This document shows positions 41,443-51,618 of a stretch of 64,000 bases of DNA, piece by piece. The stretch is from Verrucomicrobiota bacterium (GTDB taxonomy: Bacteria; Verrucomicrobiota; Verrucomicrobiia; Limisphaerales; JACDHS01): positions 23,154 to 87,153 of the forward strand of contig JACDHS010000001.1 of NCBI GenBank assembly GCA_013820875.1. Reading direction: 5' to 3'. Position 1 is the stretch's first letter. Each line of letters starts with the position of its first letter. Made by a program: the position numbers and the translations under genes. Under the pieces are notes generated by a model. That model worked only from the letters and a program-made list of their open reading frames with translations, had not been told where the DNA came from and did not search any database.

Positions 41443-41485
41443 AACCGCTAACCTGCGCTAACCAACGCAAATCCAAAGATTCGCG
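41443..41485 (+). repeat. Copy of the dispersed CGCTAA-type repeat
   Basis: AACCGCTAACCTGCGCTAACCAACGCAAATCCAAAGATTCGCG, near-identical to 13657-13701. Confidence 0.65.
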
Positions 41486-41544
41486 CAGGCTATTCTTCCG
41501 GAAAACAGCGACGAACCTCATCAAATTCTCTATATCGTTCTGTA

Positions 41545-41590
41545 TCACTCGTTTGAGCGATAGGCTTGAGGTCTGCATTCGTTGTAAAGT
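41545..41590 (+). promoter_or_regulatory. Palindromic site 7 (TCACTCGTTTGAGCGA) plus -10 TAAAGT (41585-41590)
   Basis: TAGGCT-N17/18-TAAAGT downstream of the palindrome. Confidence 0.65.
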
Positions 41591-41614
41591 TTGAATCGAC
41601 TTTGGGTCCGCCCC

Positions 41615-42745
41615 ATGAAGCAGAAACCGTTCAAAGGCCGTGAAATGCGGCAACGCGATTCATTCCGGAGTAGAATGATTACGGGTATTCTTCTGGTTGT
41701 GATTTCTGGAGTGATCGTCCTTAGCGTGAAGACTTTTTCATCGCGCTCTCCTGTTGAACGCGCTGAGTTTACAGAAGTGGAATTTTCGCAAGGCCGACCT
41801 GCCGTAACACCGCGGCCGACCCTGGGGAGGATAGGTAAAACTTCTGAGCTTCAGGCAGCGGTCCCTGCCAGTCCGCTGACTCCCACCTCGATGCATCTCA
41901 TCCGAAAAGTGTTGCTCGATAAGAAATGGAACAGCGACTCGGATGCACTGGGACAAACCGCCCCGCGCGCTGACGACGGTTCCGTGCGGGATGGATCCAT
42001 TGTCGGGCCTAATTCAGTCGCGTTCGCTGGCGATTCCATTTACGTGCTGGACAGCAGCCGTAATCGGTTGGCCGGGTATGACGTCACTGGCCGGATGATT
42101 TCTTCGGTTGCCTTGCCAGGAACTTCCTATGGTGACCTCGTAGTGGATCCGTCCGACTCATCTCTTTTCGTCATCGATCATCTTCACGACGCGATCTACA
42201 AAGTTCACGGAGGGGAAGTCAGTAAAATCGGTTCGGTTCCATTAAAGGAAAATATCAGCCTCGGGTTGAAATTTGGATACGACGCAGCTTCCAGCATTTT
42301 GTATGTCCACGATTACGAATTGGATGGCGACATTCCCCTGATGATCAATGGGCAGCCTGTGCCCATTGACGATCGCATCGCGCAGTCGCTGGCTCCTGTG
42401 AAAGGTGATTTCGAGGAGGAGGATAGACGTAACATTCTGTTGAAATTCAAAGATGGCCAGGAGTTGAAAATTGCCTTTGATCAACCGGTGCAATGTGTCG
42501 AGGAGATGGTGATGGACGGGCAGGGGATGGTCTGGGTTCTTTACACGCTGGAGGGGGATTTTCAAATGCGCCGTTTGGCGCGCGTTGATCCGGTCCGCAG
42601 AACCGTTGGGGTTGCTTCGCTGGATGTTTACTTCCTTTACGACTCTGTCCGGCACATGACTCCGAGCGGTAACGGCATTGTGGTGGTTGCGGGTGATCTC
42701 GAAAGAGGCCGCCTGCTGTCCTTCGAGTATGCAGGAACTTTTTAA
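41615..42745 (+). CDS. Membrane-anchored or secreted NHL/beta-propeller-like protein
   Basis: N-terminal hydrophobic segment MITGILLVVISGVIVLSV; repeated VAFAGDSIYVLDSSRNRLAGYD / LVVDPSDSSLFVIDHLHDAIYK units. Confidence 0.6.
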   Translation: MKQKPFKGREMRQRDSFRSRMITGILLVVISGVIVLSVKTFSSRSPVERAEFTEVEFSQGRPAVTPRPTLGRIGKTSELQAAVPASPLTPTSMHLIRKVLLDKKWNSDSDALGQTAPRADDGSVRDGSIVGPNSVAFAGDSIYVLDSSRNRLAGYDVTGRMISSVALPGTSYGDLVVDPSDSSLFVIDHLHDAIYKVHGGEVSKIGSVPLKENISLGLKFGYDAASSILYVHDYELDGDIPLMINGQPVPIDDRIAQSLAPVKGDFEEEDRRNILLKFKDGQELKIAFDQPVQCVEEMVMDGQGMVWVLYTLEGDFQMRRLARVDPVRRTVGVASLDVYFLYDSVRHMTPSGNGIVVVAGDLERGRLLSFEYAGTF

Positions 42746-42749
42746 CAAG

Positions 42750-44822
42750 ATGTTGATCCACGCACAAAAAGTAATGCGGCCGTTGCAGCTTCTGATCGTA
42801 CTTTTGCTCTTGTTGTTGGTTGGAGTGAAGACCGTTAACGCGGGCTCCTTCTGCGCCGAGCCATGCGATAAGATCATTCTAAATACTCCTTATCCGGAAT
42901 ATGATCCAACCTGGTCAAAAGCAAACTGCAACGACTACTCCTTCTCCGGTCTGGGAGAGTATTATGGGCCGGATGTAGGACGGAATTACGGTTGGATCGA
43001 TAATGACAAGTTCGACACTTCTGTGGAGGGTGCTGACTGTTCCGCGTATGTCGGGCGTTGCCTGGCGCTTCCCGGTTTCATGCCTGAGAATCATCGCAAA
43101 GGCCACCAGGAGATCACGGCCTACATGTATAACAACGGTCTTCGCGATAAAAATGAGGTGAAGCGAACTCACCGGGTGCTGGCGACAGGGACCGTTTCAG
43201 AAGAGATGGACGGCGTTCAACAATGGGATTTCTTTGTGTGGAACTGGACCAGGAATCCGTGTGGAAAATCCTCCGACTTCGGAGGTCACACAGGGATTAT
43301 CAGAACGTTTTCAGGTTCGAATTGGAACACGCGCGAGGCGATGAATCCTACTGCTGGCATTGCTTCTACCACACGCAGCAGGCAATTGTTTATTGATCGC
43401 TGCACCCGCTTCTGGCGTCGTGATGACTGGGGCGATACCATCACCCCGCCCGCCATTGGCACTCAGCCTCGGAGTCGCGCGAATAACATTGGTGACAACG
43501 CGCATTTTTCCGTGAGCGCAACCGGAACGGACATCAGCTATCAATGGCGCAAGAATGGTGTGAACATCACCGGCGCGACCACTGCCCAGCTTGATTTCCT
43601 CATTGCCAGCGTATCCGACGCAGGCACCTATAGCATTGTGGTGAGCAATCTCTCTCAAAGCGTAACTTCCGCCAATGCCACGTTGACGATTCCATACGCG
43701 AGTTGGAGCAAATTGACTCAATGGAATTTCAACAGTGCGACACCCGATGGCAACGTATCCACGGGTACAACAAGTGCGTCTCATGGATCGGGCGTGTTCA
43801 GCACGGTCGGAGGTTTGACTTCTGTTTACAATGTTGGCTCGCCCGCCGATCCCGCTTCATGGGGAACCGACAACGCATCAAGGCGGTTTTCCGGCGGCTT
43901 TCCTTCATCCACAGGCGCCAACAAGAGCGCCGGATGGCTGATCAATGTCAGCACAGTTGCTTATACGAACATTGTAGTGACCTGGGAGCAGCGGCAGCAG
44001 GCGGGGGGCAGCAAATACAACCGGTTGCAATACACCACCAATGGCACGACATGGATCGATCACACGGTTCACACGATGACGGAGGACACCGTTCATGTTT
44101 ATCAATCCAGCAATCTGTCCGGAGTGGCCGGCGTCCATGACAACGCGAACTTCGGTGTTCGCGTCCTGACGGAATGGGAAAGCACGGCGATCGGGGCGGG
44201 CACGGCAGGCTTCGTAGGTACAACCGCCAGTTACTCAACTTCAGCGAATATGCTCTACGACATTGTGACAGTGATGGGAACACTCATTCCGCCGCCACCG
44301 CCTCCGGCTAATCGCCCGCCGATGATGGGGCCAGTCAGCAGTCGTTCGATTCATGCGGGCGATACCATTACTTTGACCTGCGTGGCTTATGATTTCGATG
44401 CTGATGACACGTTGACCTACAGCCTCGATTCGGGAGCGCCTCCCGCAGCCAGCATCGATCCAGCCACCGGCTTTTTTGTTTGGGCAACCGGTGACGGCGA
44501 CGCCAATACAACAAACGCAATCACAGTGCGGGTCACTGATGATGGAGAACCGCCGTTGAGTGGCACCGCGACTTTCAGCGTCGTCGTTCACGGAAAACCA
44601 AAGCTCGAAAATGTATCAGTCTCGGCAAACGCCATCACTCTGAATTGGAATGCCATTTCCAATAAAACTTACCGTGTGGAATTCAAAAACAGTTTGTCAG
44701 ATGCAACCTGGCAAGCGCTCGGCCCGGACATGCTGGCGAATGATTCAGCGGTTTCGGTATCTGACGACACGATCGGCAGTATGCCGCAAAGATATTATCG
44801 CCTTGTGGCGGTTGAAGACTGA
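42750..44822 (+). CDS. Secreted NlpC/P60-like (putative) protein with Ig-like and He_PIG domains
   Basis: Signal peptide; GADCSAYVGRCL and GGHTGII resemble the Cys and His motifs of NlpC/P60 peptidases; C-terminal Ig/He_PIG modules. Starts 4 bp after the preceding stop. Confidence 0.6.
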   Translation: MLIHAQKVMRPLQLLIVLLLLLLVGVKTVNAGSFCAEPCDKIILNTPYPEYDPTWSKANCNDYSFSGLGEYYGPDVGRNYGWIDNDKFDTSVEGADCSAYVGRCLALPGFMPENHRKGHQEITAYMYNNGLRDKNEVKRTHRVLATGTVSEEMDGVQQWDFFVWNWTRNPCGKSSDFGGHTGIIRTFSGSNWNTREAMNPTAGIASTTRSRQLFIDRCTRFWRRDDWGDTITPPAIGTQPRSRANNIGDNAHFSVSATGTDISYQWRKNGVNITGATTAQLDFLIASVSDAGTYSIVVSNLSQSVTSANATLTIPYASWSKLTQWNFNSATPDGNVSTGTTSASHGSGVFSTVGGLTSVYNVGSPADPASWGTDNASRRFSGGFPSSTGANKSAGWLINVSTVAYTNIVVTWEQRQQAGGSKYNRLQYTTNGTTWIDHTVHTMTEDTVHVYQSSNLSGVAGVHDNANFGVRVLTEWESTAIGAGTAGFVGTTASYSTSANMLYDIVTVMGTLIPPPPPPANRPPMMGPVSSRSIHAGDTITLTCVAYDFDADDTLTYSLDSGAPPAASIDPATGFFVWATGDGDANTTNAITVRVTDDGEPPLSGTATFSVVVHGKPKLENVSVSANAITLNWNAISNKTYRVEFKNSLSDATWQALGPDMLANDSAVSVSDDTIGSMPQRYYRLVAVED

Positions 44823-44846
44823 AGTTTCTCGCTGATATCTCTCAAA

Positions 44847-46433
44847 ATGAATAGAATCCACCGCATCGCTTCTGTGTTTCCGCAGCAAAAACAACTTATG
44901 AGTAACAGACTATTGATTCTTGCCGTAGCCGTTCTTGGCATGGTTTTCGTTCGTGCCGCTGAGGCCAAAGAACAACCGAATATTCTTTTCATTTTTACCG
45001 ATGACCACACGCGCCAGGCGTTGAGCGCCTACAATCATCCCTTCAAGCTGGTTCAAACACCAAACCTGGATCGCATTGCAAAAGAAGGAATGCTGTTTGA
45101 ACGATGTCTCGTGCCAAACCCGATTTGCGGGCCAAGCCGCGCCGTGATTCTCACTGGCAAATACAGTCACCAAAATGGTTTTTATCGCAATGGCAATCGT
45201 TTCAATGGCGCGCAGCAAACGTTTCCGAAACTGCTTCAAAAATCTGGTTATCAAACTGCGGTCATTGGCAAATGGCATCTCGAGTCCAACCCGACCGGCT
45301 TTGATCATTGGCACATTCTTCCCGGCCAGGGCATTTACTATAACCCGCCGATGATTCGCGACGGCGAGCGCGTGAAACACGAAGGTTACGTGACAGATTT
45401 GATCACTGATTTTTCCATCGAATGGCTGAAGAACCGCGACAAATCCAAACCGTTCATGCTGATGAGCCAGCACAAGGCGCCACATCGCGAATGGGCGCCG
45501 AACCTAAAACATCTCGGCTGGAACAAAGACCGCAAATTTCCCGAACCGGAAACATTGTTCGATGATTACTCGGGCCGCGGCCGTGCTGAACGCGAACAGG
45601 ACATGACGCTCGCAAAGACGTTTACCGCGCGCGATGCCAAACTGGAAGCGCATCCGTCTCTCACGTCGGAACAGCGCAAGATATGGGACGCCTATTACGA
45701 ACCGCTCAATGAGGAGTTCCGCAAAGCCAACCTGAAAGGTAAAGAACTGGTGCAGTGGCGGTATCAACGTTACATGCACGATTATCTCGGGACAATTTTG
45801 GCCGTGGACGAAAGTGTGGGACGTCTTTTGAAATATCTCGAAGACGAAGGCCTCGCCGACAACACGATCGTGATTTACTCCTCCGACCAGGGATTCTATC
45901 TCGGCGAACATGGCTGGTTCGACAAGCGTTGGATCTATGAGGAATCGCTCACCACACCGTTGCTCGTGCGCTGGCCGGGCGTGACAAAGCCGGGTTCCCG
46001 CAGCAAAGAGATGGTTTCAGTGCTCGATTTCCCCGAAACGTTTCTCGAAACCGCCGGTGTGCCGATCCCCGCCGACATGCAAGGGCGCAGTCTCGTGCCG
46101 ATTCTGCAAGGAAGCACGCCGAAGGACTGGCGCAAAAGTTTCTATTTCCATTACTACGAATTCCCCGGCGCGCACAGCGTCCGCAAACATTACGGTGTCG
46201 TGACCGATCGCTATAAACTGTTTCACTTCTACGAACCAGAAATGAATTACTGGACGCTCATCGACCGCCAGAAAGATCCGCACGAGTTAAAGAACGTGTA
46301 TGGCGAAAAAAGTTACGCAAAAATTCAAAAGGAACTTCACAGCGAGTTGACCCGTTTGCGCACGGAATTAAAAGTGCCTGCGCAGGACGCGCCAGATTCC
46401 ATTACTCCCACCACCAGACGCCCGACAGAGTGA
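44847..46433 (+). CDS. Sulfatase (arylsulfatase family)
   Basis: [36 protein letters not shown] (Cys-type sulfatase motif); [32 protein letters not shown]. Confidence 0.9.
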   Translation: MNRIHRIASVFPQQKQLMSNRLLILAVAVLGMVFVRAAEAKEQPNILFIFTDDHTRQALSAYNHPFKLVQTPNLDRIAKEGMLFERCLVPNPICGPSRAVILTGKYSHQNGFYRNGNRFNGAQQTFPKLLQKSGYQTAVIGKWHLESNPTGFDHWHILPGQGIYYNPPMIRDGERVKHEGYVTDLITDFSIEWLKNRDKSKPFMLMSQHKAPHREWAPNLKHLGWNKDRKFPEPETLFDDYSGRGRAEREQDMTLAKTFTARDAKLEAHPSLTSEQRKIWDAYYEPLNEEFRKANLKGKELVQWRYQRYMHDYLGTILAVDESVGRLLKYLEDEGLADNTIVIYSSDQGFYLGEHGWFDKRWIYEESLTTPLLVRWPGVTKPGSRSKEMVSVLDFPETFLETAGVPIPADMQGRSLVPILQGSTPKDWRKSFYFHYYEFPGAHSVRKHYGVVTDRYKLFHFYEPEMNYWTLIDRQKDPHELKNVYGEKSYAKIQKELHSELTRLRTELKVPAQDAPDSITPTTRRPTE

Positions 46434-46629
46434 AGTCGGATTTCCCCTGTTGTATTGTCATGATCCATGCGGGGAATGCGGGGAAGTAATTTTATTAAGC
46501 TCCAATTGAAATAAGGCTTTTGGAAGCGTTTAAATCCCAACTGACGCTACGGAAAAAGGGAGAGAGTGCTTCACCGCCCTGGTCTCGATGTTTACTTGAA
46601 TCGTGATAAAGCCCTGCAAATCAGGTTGG

Positions 46630-46702
46630 AGGCGGAGGTCGGAATCGAACCGACGAATACAGCTTTTGCAGAGCCGTGCCTTACCACTTGGCTACTCCGC
46701 CT
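46630..46702 (-). tRNA. tRNA-Cys (GCA)
   Basis: The minus strand folds as AGGCGGA...GGCTCTGCAAAAGC (anticodon GCA)...GTTCGATTC...TCCGCCT, followed by encoded CCA. Confidence 0.93.
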
Positions 46703-46777
46703 TTGGAGTGCGGAAACCTTAATTGAATTCTCGTCCGGTGCAAGTGAACTTTTTGGGCAACTTCAAAAAAATGACAC

Positions 46778-47671
46778 TCAGGAAAGAAGTTGTCGGAGCG
46801 TCTTCAGATCCTTGCGGAAGGCGTCGCCTATGACCTGTTTGTCTTTGCTGCTTCCGAGGTATTCCACATGAACCGATACCGGACCGGAGAAATTGCTTTC
46901 TTTGAGCATCGTGAAAAACTTTGGGTTTACCATACCGGTGCCGAGTGGAGTGTTTTTAAGCTTCCCGTTCTCCCATGTGCAATCTTTGATGAAGACAGCA
47001 CCGAGATGCGACTGGATAAGTTGAAATTGAATTGGCCAACTCAGGCCTCCTTCGACGGTCGCGTGCCGGATGTCGTAAGCGATTGACACTTCTTTGGGAT
47101 CAAATTCTTTGACCAGGCTGTAGATGTCCCAGAGCGGCGCACCCACATATTTTTCGCCCGCATGATTTTGATAAAGGGCGGTAACTCCGTGTTGTCGATT
47201 GAGCGCTGCCAGTTTATCCAAATGCGAGCGAAAGGTATCCAATTGCGGGAGGATAGGTTTCTTGAGATCGTACTGATACCAAAGCATCCGATAGCGTTTC
47301 AGGCCGAGCTTGGATGCAGTGCGCAGAACTTTTTCGGCATGGGGCGAATCAACGCTGCTGATGCCGGAGGTCAGGATCGAAATATTCAGGCCGCGCTTGC
47401 GCAATGCTTCATGCAAGCGCGGTAGATCTTCTTCCACCTTTTCAGGCAGCACATGACCGCCCGGGCGGACGGTGGCTTCGATACCATCGTACCCGAGTTC
47501 GGCCAATAACTCTGCCAGTTCATCATAGCTCAGGAACTGGAGCGGTTTTTCGAACGCGCAAAATTCGTATTTGTTGCCGGGCGATTTTTTAGTTTGCGCG
47601 CGAAGCAGAGAGGGCGCTGCGGCCATGGCTGACAGTGCAGCGGCGCTGGTGATGAATTGACGTCGGTTCAT
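46778..47671 (-). CDS. Sugar phosphate isomerase/epimerase (xylose isomerase-like TIM barrel), Tat-exported
   Basis: MNRRQFITSAAALSAMAAAPSLLRAQ Tat-like signal at 47671; AYDIRHATVEGGLSWPIQFQLIQSHLGAVFIKDC. Confidence 0.75.
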   Translation of the reverse strand: MNRRQFITSAAALSAMAAAPSLLRAQTKKSPGNKYEFCAFEKPLQFLSYDELAELLAELGYDGIEATVRPGGHVLPEKVEEDLPRLHEALRKRGLNISILTSGISSVDSPHAEKVLRTASKLGLKRYRMLWYQYDLKKPILPQLDTFRSHLDKLAALNRQHGVTALYQNHAGEKYVGAPLWDIYSLVKEFDPKEVSIAYDIRHATVEGGLSWPIQFQLIQSHLGAVFIKDCTWENGKLKNTPLGTGMVNPKFFTMLKESNFSGPVSVHVEYLGSSKDKQVIGDAFRKDLKTLRQLLS

Positions 47672-47676
47672 AAGGT

Positions 47677-48738
47677 TTACCAAAAAAGTGCAGCCGTTTG
47701 TTCGGCGATAACATTCAGCTCCGGTTCTCTGCGATTTGTTAGAATGATCACGCTCAGATTCTTTTCCGGGAATCGTGCGAAGTGCGTGCGAAACCCGCAG
47801 GTGCTGCCGTAATGCCAAACGCTGTTCGTTCCTCGAACTTTGCCGATATACCATCCATAACCATAGCCGCTTTCAGCGAAATCAGATTTCTGAGAATGCG
47901 GTGTGAAAGCTTCTTCCAACATTTTTCTGCCAACCAACTTACCGGTGTAGAGCGCCTGGTCCCACTTCAGCAAGTCAGCCACTGAGGAATAGATTCCGCC
48001 GTCGCCCAGGACGGCGCTGGTAAGGCTTTGGTCGCTGAAATTCCATTTTCCATTTTCGAGCGCGTAACCAAACGCGCGATTCGGCACCTGGGAAACTCCG
48101 GCGACGTAAGCGATGGAATCATTCATCCCGAGAGGTTTGAAAATGTGCTTCTCCAAGTAAGCGGGAAACGTTTCGCCGGATGCTATCTCCACAAGGAGAG
48201 CGAGCATGGCATAACCTGAATTGCTGTAGCGGAAATCGGAACCGGGAGAAAAATAGAGAGTTTTCTGTTGGCGCAAAATGTGGAGTACATCACGGTCGCT
48301 CAGCGGGATTTTCAATCCATCCGGCATGTCATCTTCGTAATCAGGCACGCCGGAGGTGTGGGTGAGTAGATGTCGGATGGTGATGCCTTTGCCGTATTCC
48401 GGGAACTCAGGAAAATATTTTGGAACCCTATCCTCGAGCGAAAGCTTGCCGCGTTCTGCGAGGGTGAGGATCGCCATCGCGGTGAATTGTTTGGTGACAG
48501 AGGCAAGTCGGAAATTGGTGTTGGTGGAGCAGGGGATCCTTTTCTCCAGATCGGCCATTCCGTAGCCTTTTGTGAACACTGGTTTGCCATCCTTGATCAC
48601 CATGACAGCGGCGCCGGGAGTCGTTGGGCCGGCATAAGCTTTAAAGAGGGCATCAACAGTGGTCTCGGAAGGTTGGCTCATGGCGACGCTGACAAAGGAA
48701 AACAAAATTGCGGCAAGCAAAATTCGCATCGGCGCCAT
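47677..48738 (-). CDS. Serine hydrolase (class C beta-lactamase/DD-peptidase-like)
   Basis: LASVTKQFTAMAI (SxxK); YSNSGY (YxN); LLTHTSGVPDY; signal peptide. Confidence 0.85.
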   Translation of the reverse strand: MAPMRILLAAILFSFVSVAMSQPSETTVDALFKAYAGPTTPGAAVMVIKDGKPVFTKGYGMADLEKRIPCSTNTNFRLASVTKQFTAMAILTLAERGKLSLEDRVPKYFPEFPEYGKGITIRHLLTHTSGVPDYEDDMPDGLKIPLSDRDVLHILRQQKTLYFSPGSDFRYSNSGYAMLALLVEIASGETFPAYLEKHIFKPLGMNDSIAYVAGVSQVPNRAFGYALENGKWNFSDQSLTSAVLGDGGIYSSVADLLKWDQALYTGKLVGRKMLEEAFTPHSQKSDFAESGYGYGWYIGKVRGTNSVWHYGSTCGFRTHFARFPEKNLSVIILTNRREPELNVIAEQTAALFW

Positions 48739-49319
48739 CGTTACGAAAAAGGAGTTCCTCAGCCAAGAATTTTACGAAATATGTTTTCCCTGGGATTGAT
48801 TGCGATTGGTTCATGTGGCTCTTCAACCTTATCTGGCAGTTGGCGGAGCTTGATCTGGTTCCTCGCTGTTTTCAGTGGAATAGAAGTTTGAATGTTATGT
48901 CCCTTGGCAGATCTGACCGATGCGTGTGCGCTGTGCAGGCGTCTCTGCGCTTCCCGCCGAGTGGCCATTTGGAGAGCCGAGTTGAGCCCCGGATACTATT
49001 CCCAATAAGCAAACCCCTATTAAACAACAGGGGGAAATCGGATTGTTATTGGTTTAGATGAAAATTGTAATTGGGCGAAGAATGGCTGGAGATTGACGGC
49101 TGCACATGGTGCATCCGCAAGTGTTCGAGAATGTCGGATACGCCCCTTGGGCCGGTTGTGCGTTCGACATCGACGGTTCGGCTATTGCAGGAAAATGACA
49201 TAGAAATGAAAAAAGGGTTGGCAAAATAGGTTGAGCCTCGCAATAGTCCGCGCCGACTAATCCAATTAAAACCAAGAAAACGTCCGCGCTTTTGTGCAGG
49301 CGTTTTACGTAAAGATTCT

Positions 49320-51515
49320 ATGAACAAACTGTTGTATCTGATACCGGCCGCCGGACTTATCGGTCTGGCTTATACATTCTTCCGAACGAAATGGGTGACC
49401 AGGCAGGATGCAGGCACCGACCGAATGAAACGGATTTCCGGCTATATCACGGAAGGCGCGATGGCTTTCCTGAAAGCCGAGTACAAAGTTCTCGCGATTT
49501 TTGTAGTAATAGTCGCCGGTCTCCTGGCGTTGCAGGGGAGTCAAGCTCCAGGCTCAAGTCCCCTGGTGGCACTTTCTTTTATCACGGGCGCTCTTTGTTC
49601 AGGATTGGCGGGTTTCATCGGGATGAAAGTGGCCACGCGCGCAAACGTCCGCACCACGGCAGCAGCGCGCACCAGTCTCGGCAAGGCTCTTGAAGTGGCT
49701 TTTGCCGGAGGTTCGGTCATGGGGATGGGCGTGGTTGGTTTAGGCATGCTCGGTCTCGGTGGGTTGTTCCTGTTCTATAGCAGCCTTGGCTGGGATATGA
49801 GCCGGGTCTTGATTGTTCTGACTGGATTTTCTTTCGGGGCATCCTCCATCGCTTTGTTTGCTCGTGTCGGTGGCGGTATTTACACCAAAGCCGCTGATGT
49901 CGGAGCGGATCTCGTCGGTAAAGTGGAAGCCGGAATTCCGGAAGATCATCCGTTCAATCCTGCGACCATCGCGGACAATGTCGGTGATAACGTCGGCGAC
50001 GTTGCCGGAATGGGCGCTGATCTATTTGAGTCATACGTTGGTTCAATCGTCGGTGCGATGGTGCTTGGCGCAACGTTCATTGGCATCGCCGGGTTCCAGG
50101 CCCAGGACAACTTCGACGGTCTCTCGGCGGTGATGCTTCCGCTCTTTCTTGCTTCCGCCGGCATCATTATTTCGATCGTTGGCACATTCTTTGTGCGTGT
50201 GAAAGAAGGAGGCAACCCGCAAGCCGCTTTAAACACGGGACAGTTTGTCGCCGCTGCACTCATGCTGGTGGCTTCTTACTTCATTATTAAAAATGTGCTG
50301 CCGGCACAATGGATCATCGGTGAAGGGGCGAATGCGCTGACCTACACATCCATGGGGGTGTTCTGGGCAACCATTGCAGGGCTCGCAACTGGAATTTTGA
50401 TCGGCATGGTGACCGAGTATTACACCGGCACAGGCAAGCCGCCGGTGCTTGGAATCGTTCGTCAATCGATTACCGGCAGCGCCACTAACATCATCGCAGG
50501 GCTTGGAACCGGCATGATGTCCACCGCCATTCCCATTCTTCTTATCGCCACGGCGATCATTGTCTCTTATCAGTTCGCAGGTCTTTACGGCATCGCCATC
50601 GCGGCTGTCGGGATGCTTTCCAATACAGGCATTCAGTTGGCAGTCGATGCTTATGGTCCAATCGCAGACAACGCGGGTGGTATTGCTGAAATGTCTCAAC
50701 TGCCGAAGGATGTCCGCAAACGCACGGATAAACTCGACGCAGTCGGCAACACGACTGCTGCCATCGGCAAAGGTTTCGCGATCGGTTCCGCAGCTTTGAC
50801 AGCACTCGCGCTTTTCGCGGCATTCATGTCTGCGGCGAAGATTACGACGATTGATATTTCCAAAGCTTACGTGATGGCGTGCTTGTTTGTTGGCGCCATG
50901 TTGCCATTCCTGTTCTCTGCGATGGCAATGGGCGCAGTCGGTCGGGCCGCAATGGCCATGATCGAGGAAGTGCGCCGTCAATTTAGTGAAATTCCTGCGT
51001 TGAAAGCGGCGTTGGAAGTGATGCGACGCAATGGCGAAAAGGAAATGGATGAATGGACCGAAGCGGACAAAGCCACTTTCCAAAAAGCGGATGGAGCTGC
51101 TCAGTATGGTCGTTGCGTCGAGATTTCAACCAAAGCCGCCATTAGACAAATGGTTCTGCCGGGCCTGCTGGCGATCCTGTCGCCTGTGGCTGTCGGACTG
51201 GGCTTCAAATATGCTGGATTGAACGGGGCTGAGGCATTGGGCGGTTTGTTGGGTGGCGTAACAGTTTCCGGCGTGTTGCTCGCGTTGTTCCAATCGAATG
51301 CCGGTGGCGCCTGGGATAATGCCAAGAAAATGTTTGAAGAAGGGGTCGAGATCGACGGCAAAAAACATTACAAAGGCTCAGAGGCACACAAAGCGGCCGT
51401 CGTCGGCGACACTGTTGGCGATCCATTCAAAGATACGTCCGGACCGTCCTTGAACATCTTGCTCAAGTTGATGTCCGTGGTCGCATTGGTTATCGCGCCG
51501 TTGTTGATCAAGTAA
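49320..51515 (+). CDS. hppA: Membrane-bound ion-translocating pyrophosphatase
   Basis: [64 protein letters not shown]-terminal [29 protein letters not shown]. Confidence 0.95.
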   Translation: MNKLLYLIPAAGLIGLAYTFFRTKWVTRQDAGTDRMKRISGYITEGAMAFLKAEYKVLAIFVVIVAGLLALQGSQAPGSSPLVALSFITGALCSGLAGFIGMKVATRANVRTTAAARTSLGKALEVAFAGGSVMGMGVVGLGMLGLGGLFLFYSSLGWDMSRVLIVLTGFSFGASSIALFARVGGGIYTKAADVGADLVGKVEAGIPEDHPFNPATIADNVGDNVGDVAGMGADLFESYVGSIVGAMVLGATFIGIAGFQAQDNFDGLSAVMLPLFLASAGIIISIVGTFFVRVKEGGNPQAALNTGQFVAAALMLVASYFIIKNVLPAQWIIGEGANALTYTSMGVFWATIAGLATGILIGMVTEYYTGTGKPPVLGIVRQSITGSATNIIAGLGTGMMSTAIPILLIATAIIVSYQFAGLYGIAIAAVGMLSNTGIQLAVDAYGPIADNAGGIAEMSQLPKDVRKRTDKLDAVGNTTAAIGKGFAIGSAALTALALFAAFMSAAKITTIDISKAYVMACLFVGAMLPFLFSAMAMGAVGRAAMAMIEEVRRQFSEIPALKAALEVMRRNGEKEMDEWTEADKATFQKADGAAQYGRCVEISTKAAIRQMVLPGLLAILSPVAVGLGFKYAGLNGAEALGGLLGGVTVSGVLLALFQSNAGGAWDNAKKMFEEGVEIDGKKHYKGSEAHKAAVVGDTVGDPFKDTSGPSLNILLKLMSVVALVIAPLLIK

Positions 51516-51536
51516 GATCGACTCGATCGTTTCTCA

Positions 51537-51563
51537 GCCGCCGGAATTCTCCGGCGGCTTTTT
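51537..51563 (+). terminator. Rho-independent terminator after hppA
   Basis: GCCGCCGGA-ATTC-TCCGGCGGC-TTTTT. Confidence 0.9.
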
Positions 51564-51618
51564 CATTTTAGGGAACCTTCATCTTGCAACGTTCGCGTGT
51601 GAAACCTACATTCCGCGG

